Shown: piece by piece, positions 16,874 through 25,799 of the stretch
Layout of the letters: every line of letters begins with the position of its first letter
Position numbering within the stretch: position 1 is the first letter of the stretch
Assembly (NCBI RefSeq): GCF_900105165.1
Contig: NZ_LT629740.1
Span: forward strand, 2,976,001-3,040,000
DNA length: 64,000 nucleotides
Source of the DNA: Mucilaginibacter mallensis
Lineage (GTDB): Bacteria; Bacteroidota; Bacteroidia; Sphingobacteriales; Sphingobacteriaceae
Direction of reading: 5' to 3'
Position numbers and translations under genes: made by a program
Notes under the pieces: model-generated
The model's database searches: none
Seen by the model: the letters and a program-made list of their open reading frames with translations, nothing else
What the model was told of the DNA's origin: nothing

Positions 16874-17662
16874 TTAGTGATTTACAGGATGATAATTAAA
16901 CTCCAGTACGGCTGAGTCGCCTAATATAATTTGATCCCCGCCGGTCAAACTATGGCCTATTTCAGTCGAATGTAGTTTGATCAGGTTATCATCCTTTAAT
17001 GTTTTAACCTTAATTTTATTACCCGGGGGCACTCCTCCCTCATCGGCGTAAAGCATAAAGCATCCTTTCTCATTATCCCATTCAATATGCGCATGTTGCC
17101 TGCTAATAAATTTATTGCCTGGGTTAGCGCTATCACCGGGAAAAGCAATATGGTTGGTACGAAAGAACCCACCGGCCACCTGTGCCCTTCTCTCCCTGCC
17201 AATATTGATCTTACCATCATCAGAAGTAATTTGATAGCCCGCCTGTTCCGCCTCACCATTTAGTATAGTAATATAGGCAGAACCGGTTTTGAGCAGCGTA
17301 TGATCTTTTGTGCGGATAAATAAGGCAGCATCCAATTCTTTTGATTTTAAAGCCTCGTCCGGAACCGGTTCGTCAAAGGTGATCTCCAATGCCCAGTTTG
17401 CCGGTAGTTCAAGGGCGTAGTCGTCCGCTATCTTTTGAATCTCCTGCTTAAACTTGTCTTGTTCCCCAGCATAAACCGCGGCTTCGTAAATATGTTTTTC
17501 ATTACCGTTGGCAGTGATAAACAGATTAACTCCTTTAATGTGGCTGCCCTCTCCCCCTTCTGCTTTTTGTAATTCGGCCTTTATAAAACGAAGCAATGCA
17601 TCGCGCAGACTTTTTACATCCTGCGGGCCTTTATTTTCATTCTTCTTAAATAAATCAAACAT
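16874..17662 (-). CDS. FHA domain-containing protein
   Basis: A 262-aa protein starting at the ATG at 17662 (MFDLFKKNENKG), 7 bases after the stop of the SEDS-PBP gene; an upstream in-frame ATG at 17683 is possible. The N-terminal ~110 residues are a helical/beta domain of unknown family. A C-terminal FHA domain shows the phosphothreonine-binding pattern INIGRERRAQ and then FISRQHAHIEWD (GR, S-R-x-H) at about residues 160-205. It has no membrane segment. It is the last gene of the kinase/phosphatase operon and is the likely reader of kinase-dependent phosphorylation. Confidence 0.88.
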   Translation of the reverse strand: MFDLFKKNENKGPQDVKSLRDALLRFIKAELQKAEGGEGSHIKGVNLFITANGNEKHIYEAAVYAGEQDKFKQEIQKIADDYALELPANWALEITFDEPVPDEALKSKELDAALFIRTKDHTLLKTGSAYITILNGEAEQAGYQITSDDGKINIGRERRAQVAGGFFRTNHIAFPGDSANPGNKFISRQHAHIEWDNEKGCFMLYADEGGVPPGNKIKVKTLKDDNLIKLHSTEIGHSLTGGDQIILGDSAVLEFNYHPVNH

Positions 17663-17669
17663 GGTAAAA

Positions 17670-20600
17670 TCAATTATCTGCAATACTTTTTATATAATCC
17701 TTTTTTAACAATAATGGTATAATATCGCGCCCCGCAAGGTGCACCGCATCTGATGATCCCCTTGTAGACTCGATGCGTATACAAACCACTAAATTACCCG
17801 TACCTTTTGCCATAGGCGCAAAAAATACATACCAACCATCATTTATACTTTGCTGTTTCCAGATACGTTCGGGTGTACCTGTTTTTCCAGCAACGCTTAT
17901 GCCTAAAATCTCAGCTTTAGGTGCACTCTGCTCAATCATGTATTTAGTAATAATGGCCGCATACTGCGGATCATTAGCCAGTTTTATACCTGATTTTACA
18001 GGCTGCGGGATACCATCCGCCTTTAGCACAAACCTGTTGGCCAACAATAGCCCGTTATTGGCAACACCCGATACCATCCTTGCAACCGCGGCAGGTGTAG
18101 CAATTAATGCGCCCTGCCCCCATGCCATGCCCGATATCCCTTTAGCACGGGTGCGGTGGATATTATCAGGATCATACTTTGGTTTGGTGTTAAATTCTGT
18201 TTTGCGCCATAAGTCCTTCCATTTTTCTTCCTGCTGTACATTATCGGGCGCTTTGGTATAAAAATAACCACCAACCCCATGCAGGAACATTCCCGTTTTT
18301 AAATAAAGATCGCCCATCTGTTCTTCCAGGTGTTCCTGGTTAGCCAACTTAATAAAGTATACGTTATTAGACTTGGCGATAGCACGCTCAAGGGTGATTA
18401 ACCCGGTTTCATCCGGTTCCACACCTTTTGTTCTGATACGCTCAGCCATGCTTACATTAAACTTAACATCATTTGCAGCCATACCCAGTTTATTAAATGA
18501 TGCCATGGCGGTAAGCACCTTGGCCGTTGAGCCTGGCTGTGTGGCATAAGTAAAGCCAAGGTCACTGGTCGTCATCCATTGTGACAGCTTATTTTGTTCG
18601 GTGACAGGCATGGTCAACTGGTCGTAATTATGTATTGGTGGCAAGGGGTATACAGCGGAGGCCAGCACATCACCGGTTGCGGCTTCCATCACTACTACCG
18701 ATACACGGTTATCCGCAAGTGATGTATCCGCAGCCATGCTTTGCTGTATATCAGTTTGCAATTCCGCATCTACCGACAGCTGTACATCACGGTTGCGCTT
18801 TTTGAACTCTGTTACTTCATCACTGTTAATACCTGCAATAAGCAAGGACGCCAGCGCACTGTAATCCCGTTTTTGTACCGACATTTCCTTTATGCCCCTT
18901 GGCAAAAAGCGATCCTCCTGATAACGACTGGCCCGTACATTATAATCAGTTACCGGCATTTGAAAGCCACGCAATTCAGCGGCATGTTCATATTCGGCAA
19001 AATAACCGTTTATGCTACCGTTAAAAATACCTGTATTAGCATCACCTGTCCAAAAGAACATTTGCGCATCAAACGGATAATATCGTGTAAGCCGTTTGTG
19101 CATGGCCGAATCCAGATCATATTGGCTTGCACCTGCTTCATTTAGTATATTTTGTTGTTTTTTGATCAATGAGGGATCACTGGTTGCCAGTATGCGCCCG
19201 GCTCTATCATAGAGCGTACCGGCCTGCAGTTTATTCATTAGTATAGCTATACGCGGATTATAACTAAACATACGAGCACCGCTTTTATCTGCTACTAAAG
19301 CAGGCTTAACTATCCATTTATTGCTTTGAAACAAGTAACTTGATATATTAACTACCAGCAATATGATACCTATACATGCAGCCAATAAAGCAGGCACCAG
19401 GTTATGATCCTGTTGTTTGGTAATAAACGACATTTGTACAGCCGTCCCCTTAACCCTTGATGCCGACAATAAAAATCCGGCGGCTAAAAAGTTAGCGACA
19501 AGAGACGAGCCGCCGTAGCTTTCAAATGGTAATGCTACTCCCGATAATGGTAACGCCCCGGTAGAACCGCCCGCTATTAATAAAAATTGGATGAATGTGC
19601 AAATACCTATACCCGAGCACAAATAAAAGAGAAAAGGGGTGCCTGTTCGCCGGCCAATAATTATGGATCGGTGCAGGTATAACAGGAATAATAAAAATAT
19701 AGCAACTATGCCTGTCCAGCCAAACTCTTCGCCAATGGCAGGCAATATCATATCTGTATGTGCCTCGGGGATAGTTTTTGCAAAGCCCCGGCCTACACCC
19801 TGCCCTGTGATTCCCCCACCCGACATGGCCCATAAACCGTTGGCTACCTGGTCACCGCCGTAAACTTCGTTATTCCAGGCATCTTCCCATATCGCTTTAC
19901 GGTCCGACAAACGCTCTACCGGGCCCGGAATGAGCTTATTCAGATGCGGTATTTTATCGATAGTTAAAAATCCGGATATGATGATCAGCGCCATAATAGC
20001 AGATTCACTTAACCGCCGGCCTTTAAACATAACTACAACCAACATTATAGTTGTAATTAAGGTAGATAACCAAACATTTTTAAATAGCCAGGTAAGCAGC
20101 ACATAAAACACCACTGCTATTGCCATTGAGATGAAATCACCGCGCGAAAATGAAAAGAGAATAATGAAAGTGAAACAAATAATAATCGCGGGCCCCATAT
20201 CGCCCAGCATAAGGAACAGGAAAAGCGTTGCACCTATAGCTATCAATGCAAATGAAAAAAACGACCATCGTTTTTGCCAGGTGGCGTATTCACTGATAAA
20301 TTTTTCGTTGATCGCAAAGAATCCCGCCAGGAAAATAATTACGAGGTATTTCACGATCTCGCTGGGCTGAAAGCCGAACAGATTCACTTTAACCCCACTA
20401 CCTTCAGGACCTGAACCAAAAAGAATGGTGAGCATCAATAAAGCCATTGCAAGGATTATCCAAGGCCAGCCGTTTGCTGCTTTAGGATCTTTCTTAAACA
20501 GAAACAATCTATAAACACCTGAATCGGCATTAAACCGCCTGATATTGCAGGATAACAATATGGCCATGATTACAAACCCAAGCACTAAATATATAAGTGA

Positions 20601-21725
20601 CTCTTTAGCAAAAAAACGGTCGCGTAAAGGATCCTGTATGCTAAGCAGCATTAAAAACGAAATGCCGGTAAGTATCATTATTAACGGCAGTATGACCTGG
20701 TCGGTGGCAGGAAACTTCAGGCTTAAAAAGCCGTGCATAATGAAAAAACATAGGAAAAAACCCACGACTATAATTATATACCAAAAGTTAAATTCGGCCG
20801 GCGTGCGAACGATGAGCGCTTTTTCTTTTTTTAGGATATTGAAATCTTTGGTTGATAACAGCCTGACGGTATGTGGTGAACGGCTGAAATTAAAATCCTG
20901 GTCTTTATCCAAACTTTCGGTACCCATTGACCGGCCAAACTGGTAACCGGGCTGTAGCGGCAATATAACAAATGCTTTACCTGCAGGCAGATCGTGAAAT
21001 GCATATTCGCCATTTGAACCTGTGCGGGCATACGCAATAATAGTTTGCAGGTGATTTTGCCCCTGCGCATCGGCAACGTAGGTTAACTGATAGCCATTAC
21101 CAGTTATTTTTTTTATTTTAGTTTGATCCGTTTCCTCATCGTTGAATGTACTATCCTGCGGAATAACCATTTGCAATCGTACCAAGACACTCGCAACTGG
21201 CGATCTTTTATCATGTACTTCCCCACTTATGCTATAGCCGCTTAAACCTATATCTGTTTGCTCCGGCAATTGCGGAGGACTATTTTTCTCCTGTAAAAAT
21301 CGCAAGGAATCGGCACCGGTATAACCTAATAAGGCACGGGATACTAAAACTCTGTCTTTAAATGATTGGCCACCGGCAGTAAAGGCTTCATCTGCATCAA
21401 TATTATATTTTGATTTATTCAGATCGCCAATGTTATCAAACGTTGTACCGGTCATTTGCTTGTCAACAACGTTCCCGATAAGTTCTATATCCTTCGGGTC
21501 GTCAAAGTAAAAGCCTTTTTGCAGCAGTTGTTTAAAGTTGCCCGCAGCGCCCCTTGCATTCAGGTTAACCATTGTGCCATCCTGCAGGCGTTTATCTACA
21601 TCGGCAAAACTATCCTGGCTAACCTGGTATAAACGCAGGAACAGCAGGCCCAAAAGTACGCTCACCAGCAAAAGGAACAAACGCTCCTTTTTTCGTGACA
21701 CTGATGTTGGTGTTGCTTGCGCCAT
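17670..21725 (-). CDS. Fusion of SEDS (RodA/FtsW) glycosyltransferase and class B penicillin-binding protein
   Basis: A 1351-aa protein. An N-terminal TM (about 14-31) is followed by an extracytoplasmic part with a CarboxypepD_reg-like beta domain (about 170-290). A SEDS polytopic core of about 10 TMs follows (about 310-800), including the FQPSEIVKYL motif and the catalytic Asp near 507 in LMLGDMGPAII. The C-terminal PBP2-type part (about 820-1351) has the dimerisation-domain start TLYDRAGRILATSD and transpeptidase motifs SxxK (STAK, near 1065), SxN (SNN, near 1117) and KTGT (near 1280). Peptidoglycan polymerase and crosslinker, normally separate partners such as RodA-PBP2, are thus one chain. 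It lies 4 bases after the PP2C gene. Confidence 0.92.
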   Translation of the reverse strand: MAQATPTSVSRKKERLFLLLVSVLLGLLFLRLYQVSQDSFADVDKRLQDGTMVNLNARGAAGNFKQLLQKGFYFDDPKDIELIGNVVDKQMTGTTFDNIGDLNKSKYNIDADEAFTAGGQSFKDRVLVSRALLGYTGADSLRFLQEKNSPPQLPEQTDIGLSGYSISGEVHDKRSPVASVLVRLQMVIPQDSTFNDEETDQTKIKKITGNGYQLTYVADAQGQNHLQTIIAYARTGSNGEYAFHDLPAGKAFVILPLQPGYQFGRSMGTESLDKDQDFNFSRSPHTVRLLSTKDFNILKKEKALIVRTPAEFNFWYIIIVVGFFLCFFIMHGFLSLKFPATDQVILPLIMILTGISFLMLLSIQDPLRDRFFAKESLIYLVLGFVIMAILLSCNIRRFNADSGVYRLFLFKKDPKAANGWPWIILAMALLMLTILFGSGPEGSGVKVNLFGFQPSEIVKYLVIIFLAGFFAINEKFISEYATWQKRWSFFSFALIAIGATLFLFLMLGDMGPAIIICFTFIILFSFSRGDFISMAIAVVFYVLLTWLFKNVWLSTLITTIMLVVVMFKGRRLSESAIMALIIISGFLTIDKIPHLNKLIPGPVERLSDRKAIWEDAWNNEVYGGDQVANGLWAMSGGGITGQGVGRGFAKTIPEAHTDMILPAIGEEFGWTGIVAIFLLFLLYLHRSIIIGRRTGTPFLFYLCSGIGICTFIQFLLIAGGSTGALPLSGVALPFESYGGSSLVANFLAAGFLLSASRVKGTAVQMSFITKQQDHNLVPALLAACIGIILLVVNISSYLFQSNKWIVKPALVADKSGARMFSYNPRIAILMNKLQAGTLYDRAGRILATSDPSLIKKQQNILNEAGASQYDLDSAMHKRLTRYYPFDAQMFFWTGDANTGIFNGSINGYFAEYEHAAELRGFQMPVTDYNVRASRYQEDRFLPRGIKEMSVQKRDYSALASLLIAGINSDEVTEFKKRNRDVQLSVDAELQTDIQQSMAADTSLADNRVSVVVMEAATGDVLASAVYPLPPIHNYDQLTMPVTEQNKLSQWMTTSDLGFTYATQPGSTAKVLTAMASFNKLGMAANDVKFNVSMAERIRTKGVEPDETGLITLERAIAKSNNVYFIKLANQEHLEEQMGDLYLKTGMFLHGVGGYFYTKAPDNVQQEEKWKDLWRKTEFNTKPKYDPDNIHRTRAKGISGMAWGQGALIATPAAVARMVSGVANNGLLLANRFVLKADGIPQPVKSGIKLANDPQYAAIITKYMIEQSAPKAEILGISVAGKTGTPERIWKQQSINDGWYVFFAPMAKGTGNLVVCIRIESTRGSSDAVHLAGRDIIPLLLKKDYIKSIADN

Positions 21726-21729
21726 CGGT

Positions 21730-23124
21730 CTATTTGGTTTTAACAGGTAATGAATCAGCCTTTAATGATAGTACAGGTAGCTGGCCGCTAAAGTATTTTT
21801 TATCTGCCAGTGTAAAAGATTGGCGAATTGCTGATTTGCAATTATTGAACCGCACGTTTTTAAGCGACAATACGTTTCCTGTTACATCAACCCCGGTAGT
21901 AAAACCGCTGAATGATAAGCTATCCAACACAATGTGCCTGCATTTTGAAGATAAGATAATAGCGGGGCCATTATAACCGGTATCGCATTGCAGTATAATA
22001 TTCCCTTTTGCTTTAAGTACTAATGAGTCCTTATCAATCCTGATAGGCTGATTAATAATAATCGGACCGGCAAAGGAAGTATCTGTAAGTATAATTGATT
22101 GTCCTTTTGCATTGTTTATTATTTGCTGCAATTTAATTTCCGCTTGGCTGAGGATCTTTTTGGCTGGCACAATTATTTTAACAACCGGCGGTAACCGATA
22201 TAAATAAATGCTGGTAGCCAGGAATATTAATGCCAGGATAGCGAAAATCACAGCAGCAATATTATTTCTTTTTCGATGAACTGGTGCACCTGTCGCGGGT
22301 TGTTCTAATTGTTTTACTACTGGTTGCGGTTTAGCAACGCTTTCCGTTACTTTATTTGCGGCATACTGTTGTGGTGTTTTATCGTTTTGCACCAATACTA
22401 CGGTAACATTATCCCGGCCTCCTTTTTCATTGGCCATGTCAATAAGTAACCTGGTTTTCTCTTTTAAGGAACCGGAACGACTTAAAATGGAGATCATTTC
22501 AGTGCTGCTCAACATGTCCGACAAACCATCGCTGCATAAAAGCAACAGGTCGCCCGGCAGGAAAGGCGATTGGCCGATTTCAATATAATCAGCATGTTGA
22601 TCTAGGTTACTTTCAAATCCCAGGGCCTTGTTAATCTCGTTTCTGCGGGGATGTTCCATCGCAGCTTGTTCAGATAAACGACCGGATTCTTCAAGAAAAC
22701 CTACGAACGACTGATCATGAGATATTTTAACTAACGAACCATCACGGAATAAATATAGCCGGGTATCGCCCACATGCGCGTAGTAAAACTGGTTAGTCGA
22801 TATATCGGCCAGTGCAACAGTAGCAACGCAACTCATTTCCTGGTATTTGTCACTGTGTTTTCTTTCAGCAACAACACGTTCATTTGCTAAATAAAAACAT
22901 TCGGCAAGCATTGGGATAGCTTCATTAAAAGGCTTTCCGGCACAATCAATAATGGCCGCTTTTGCCTGTTCGGCAGCTATTTCGCCACCGGCATAACCAC
23001 CTACACCATCAATAACCGAAGCCAGTATAAATTTGCCGCCATGAATCTGCTGCGCAATAAAGAGGTCCTCATTGTTTTCACGCTGTTTGCCGGTGTCGGA
23101 TAATCCGAAGAATTGCTCATTCAT
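21730..23124 (-). CDS. PP2C-type Ser/Thr protein phosphatase with TM and extracytoplasmic beta-helix
   Basis: A 464-aa protein. The cytoplasmic PP2C domain (1-255) has all metal-binding motifs: GKQRENNEDLF, DGVGGYAGGE, HVGDTRLY, LCSDGLSD and GGRDNVTVVLV. A linker is followed by one TM (about 288-308) and an outer part of about 150 residues with short beta repeats (IIINQPIRID, SLVLKAKGNI, HIVLDSLSFSG) that suggest a right-handed parallel beta-helix. It should reverse the kinase's phosphorylation, as PstP does in actinobacteria. The gene start overlaps the 3' end of the 32-aa peptide gene by 8 bases. Confidence 0.92.
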   Translation of the reverse strand: MNEQFFGLSDTGKQRENNEDLFIAQQIHGGKFILASVIDGVGGYAGGEIAAEQAKAAIIDCAGKPFNEAIPMLAECFYLANERVVAERKHSDKYQEMSCVATVALADISTNQFYYAHVGDTRLYLFRDGSLVKISHDQSFVGFLEESGRLSEQAAMEHPRRNEINKALGFESNLDQHADYIEIGQSPFLPGDLLLLCSDGLSDMLSSTEMISILSRSGSLKEKTRLLIDMANEKGGRDNVTVVLVQNDKTPQQYAANKVTESVAKPQPVVKQLEQPATGAPVHRKRNNIAAVIFAILALIFLATSIYLYRLPPVVKIIVPAKKILSQAEIKLQQIINNAKGQSIILTDTSFAGPIIINQPIRIDKDSLVLKAKGNIILQCDTGYNGPAIILSSKCRHIVLDSLSFSGFTTGVDVTGNVLSLKNVRFNNCKSAIRQSFTLADKKYFSGQLPVLSLKADSLPVKTK

Positions 23125-23215
23125 TTATCTTACGTGATTTTTTAATGTCGGAGAAATGTGAAACCAGCAATGCTACGCTAACGATCAATAAACCTATGGA
23201 TAGTATTTGTGACAT
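23117..23215 (-). CDS. Small single-pass membrane peptide, 32 aa
   Basis: The sequence begins MSQILSIGLLIVSVALLVSH, then a short polar tail (FSDIKKSRKINE). It starts 2 bases after the stop of the FhaA-like gene and its stop overlaps the PP2C start by 8 bases, which is typical operon geometry. The N-terminal two-thirds form one TM helix and the tail is basic. No homologue is recognised. It may be a membrane anchor or regulator of the kinase/SEDS complex (inference). Confidence 0.7.
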   Translation of the reverse strand: MSQILSIGLLIVSVALLVSHFSDIKKSRKINE

Positions 23216-23217
23216 AT

Positions 23218-24168
23218 TTATGATTTGAAAATATTGATACCAACAATGCCGTTCAACAATATTTTAGAATTTACAGGCAGTTCCTGCCATACGGGTGAAT
23301 TAATATCGCTCCGGGGCACGGTTTCCTCGTTCAAAATAGTTTGTTCACCTACCGACGACAGGTAAAATTTGCTATCTGCCTTATTAAAACGAATCAAAAG
23401 ATGTGGGGTATTTACCCATTCCGAAGGAATTCTAAAGATATATGGTTCTTCTCTTTGTTCTTCCCCACCCGAAACTATAATCTCCTCATCATTCATCAAA
23501 AACTCTACCTTTTTACCGGCCAGCTGCTTTTCAGGAAGGATACTTTCCAGCCTTGCAAGGTATTTCTCTTTTTTCTTTTCCGCACCTTTTTCATCAGAGG
23601 CCAAGTCCGCTAAATAAGGAATTTCATAATACCCCTCACTGTAATAATTAAAGCCCTTAAGTATGTCTTCGCTAATATCAAATGTTTGCGCAATGCCAGT
23701 TTGCCGGGGAATAAAAGTTACCCGCAGGTTATCTTCTTTCTTGTTACTGCCGGGCAATAGCTTGCCAATAAAACCTATATCGCCCCTTGCATAATCAGGA
23801 TGCGATACCAGGCGGAATACCCATTTAGAGCTTGAGGGCTCTACTGTTTTGCCCGCTTCGCGATATTGCTTCAATAACTCATAGAATCTTTTTACGCTTT
23901 CATTTATTATTAGCCCAAATATGCCTTCTTTGTTATTAATAAATTCCTTATAATCTTCTGAATTAAGGCTGATGATGTATTCATGATAAAAAACGACGCG
24001 ACCCGCGAATGATAATTGGCGTATGCTATCCGTAAACTTGTCGATAACATAATTATAAACATCATCAGGGGTGAGTGTAAGCTGCTTTTTATTCTTGCCG
24101 GTATTTTCACTGGTTAAAAACCAGTCGTGGATGCCGATGCGCTGCCAGATTGAAGGTTTTTGATCCAT
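23218..24168 (-). CDS. FhaA-like protein (DUF3662-like N-terminus, degenerate FHA C-terminus)
   Basis: A 316-aa soluble protein. The N-terminal ~120 residues (VFYHEYIISLNSEDYKEF) recall the DUF3662 domain of actinobacterial FhaA. The last ~100 residues have the strand order of an FHA domain (FYLSSVGEQTILNE, VNSKILLNGIVGINI), but the Arg and Ser of the phosphothreonine pocket are not clear. It may therefore bind a partner rather than phosphothreonine. The start shares one base with the kinase stop. This assignment rests on pattern and context, not on a database match. Confidence 0.7.
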   Translation of the reverse strand: MDQKPSIWQRIGIHDWFLTSENTGKNKKQLTLTPDDVYNYVIDKFTDSIRQLSFAGRVVFYHEYIISLNSEDYKEFINNKEGIFGLIINESVKRFYELLKQYREAGKTVEPSSSKWVFRLVSHPDYARGDIGFIGKLLPGSNKKEDNLRVTFIPRQTGIAQTFDISEDILKGFNYYSEGYYEIPYLADLASDEKGAEKKKEKYLARLESILPEKQLAGKKVEFLMNDEEIIVSGGEEQREEPYIFRIPSEWVNTPHLLIRFNKADSKFYLSSVGEQTILNEETVPRSDINSPVWQELPVNSKILLNGIVGINIFKS

Positions 24169-25463
24169 TAGTTCTGAGGGTTATTTGTTGTATCTGTACC
24201 GGTACTATCAGGGTTTCCTGTCTTATTTTGGTCTGCTTTTATGGCATCGTTAATCGTGCTTTTAGTAACTGAATCCGTCAGTTTCTGCTTTTTCCCGTAA
24301 TCGGTATTTTCCCGTTTCGGAACCACTGGTGTACTATCAGCTTTTTGTATTGAATCAGGGACCGCTTGTCGGATAACTTTCGTCTGCACTCTATTTTCAG
24401 TTAATATAGCGTAAACATTGTAAAACAATGAGCCAACAAGTAATAGGACTAACGCAGCAAAAACCCCGCTTGAAATGGTCATTTTCCCATCGCCGACTTT
24501 AGATTCTGCCAATGGTTTTTCCGCCGCAATTTCCTTAGCTATCTCTGTTTTTATTTCAGCTACGCTGCTTTGCGCTATTATTTCATTTAATTCTGTACCA
24601 TCGTTGTAACGCCCTTCCGGTTGTTTTTCAAGGCATCGATAAATAAGGGTAATCAGCCATGCAGGCACCTGCATCTCCCGGTCTTGCTGCGCTTTGGGCC
24701 AGCTTGGTGGCAGGTTTTGCCTGCGCAGTTCCAGCATATCCGGCACCGGGGATTCCATGTGCGCGAGCATTACCGTATTCCTCGCTGTTTCTCCGTTATC
24801 ATGTAGCGGAAACGGTACCTGCCCTGCCAACAATTCGTAAAGTATGATGCCGTAGCTGTAGATATCTGTACTGAAAAGCATCTTACCTTCATTCTGCTCC
24901 GGCGCCATAAATTCTATTGCACCGGCATGCCGCATGCTGCTTCGCCTTTGCTCGTCTGACATTATTGACAGCCCAAAGTCAAGCAATACATAATTTCCTG
25001 AATGGGTATTGAATTTTACATTGTTGCTCTTAATATCGCCATGCTTTACGCCTACCTTATGGCAATGCGACAAAGCGCAGGCCAGCTGGTCGGCCAGCTT
25101 GATGGTTTCCTTAATTGTGAATATTTTTTCATTTGGCGCTTTCAGCAAATCTTCCAGGTCGGGGCCTTCAATAAATTCCATCTCAATAAAGGGAAATGAA
25201 CCGCTCTCGGTAATCCCTGAATTCAGTATCTTGACTACATTAGGGTTTGGAACTTCATTTACCTTTTTCAGCTTTTCTACTTCATTTAAAAAGTTCCGGT
25301 AGTTTTTATCTTCCATGCTTTCGCTATGGATCGGTGTGGGCAATATTTTTACAGCCGTAATTATTGGCCCTATCCGCCTTCCTTTATACACTGAGCCCTG
25401 CCCACCCGTACGCAGGGCGCCCATATTCTCTAATCCCGTGGTTATTGTAAATATTTTGCTCAT
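24168..25463 (-). CDS. Serine/threonine protein kinase with one TM
   Basis: A 431-aa protein. The Hanks-type kinase domain (about 12-310) has the glycine loop TGGQGSVYKG, VAIK-type Lys39 (AVKIL), catalytic loop HGDIKSNN (142-149), DFG at 163-165 and APE in EFMAPE. The usual HRD is HGD, so this is a non-RD-type loop, but the Asp, Lys and Asn are kept. A juxtamembrane acidic/lysine region and one TM (about 330-352) follow. The outer tail of ~80 residues is Ser/Thr/Lys rich with no PASTA repeats. It is the first gene of the FHA/PP2C/SEDS-PBP operon. Confidence 0.92.
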   Translation of the reverse strand: MSKIFTITTGLENMGALRTGGQGSVYKGRRIGPIITAVKILPTPIHSESMEDKNYRNFLNEVEKLKKVNEVPNPNVVKILNSGITESGSFPFIEMEFIEGPDLEDLLKAPNEKIFTIKETIKLADQLACALSHCHKVGVKHGDIKSNNVKFNTHSGNYVLLDFGLSIMSDEQRRSSMRHAGAIEFMAPEQNEGKMLFSTDIYSYGIILYELLAGQVPFPLHDNGETARNTVMLAHMESPVPDMLELRRQNLPPSWPKAQQDREMQVPAWLITLIYRCLEKQPEGRYNDGTELNEIIAQSSVAEIKTEIAKEIAAEKPLAESKVGDGKMTISSGVFAALVLLLVGSLFYNVYAILTENRVQTKVIRQAVPDSIQKADSTPVVPKRENTDYGKKQKLTDSVTKSTINDAIKADQNKTGNPDSTGTDTTNNPQN

Positions 25464-25799
25464 TCCTATCGTTCAGTCAATTGAACTAATTAACGTAAAC
25501 ATATGTATTAAGTTTAAATTGTTTTGTATTAAAGTGAAGGCCGGGGGTAGATATTCGCCGTTTAAACTCTTATTTGGAAGAAGTAACGAGTTTTGATCAT
25601 CAAGCGTATTAATACGATAAAATAATATCTCCGGAATAAACTATTGCGTACAAGTACGCATCTTTTACCGTGTTATCCCGCTGTTAATAATTGTTTATTA
25701 GCGGTTACTTTATCCTGCCAGGAATTTTATAGCTTTACTGCTAACCAACTGATAACAAACATTATAAATCATACTAAAAAACCCTAAAAACAATTCATC
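25464..25799. other. Divergent intergenic region between the kinase operon and the lipoprotein/two-component operon
   Basis: It is AT-rich with no credible ORF. It holds two matching palindromes (25604-25660). On the minus strand TATGTTTA, about 45 bases before the kinase ATG, is one base off a -7 box. No consensus box is visible for the plus-strand gene at 25800. Confidence 0.6.
25604..25660. promoter_or_regulatory. Paired palindromic operator candidates, GCGTA-N4-TACG(C)
   Basis: CGTATTAATACG (25605-25616) and TGCGTACAAGTACGCA (25645-25660) share the core GCGTA-N4-TACG. Their centres are 42 bases apart, four helical turns. They sit midway between divergent operons, so a dimeric regulator could act on either. 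The regulator is unknown. Confidence 0.5.
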
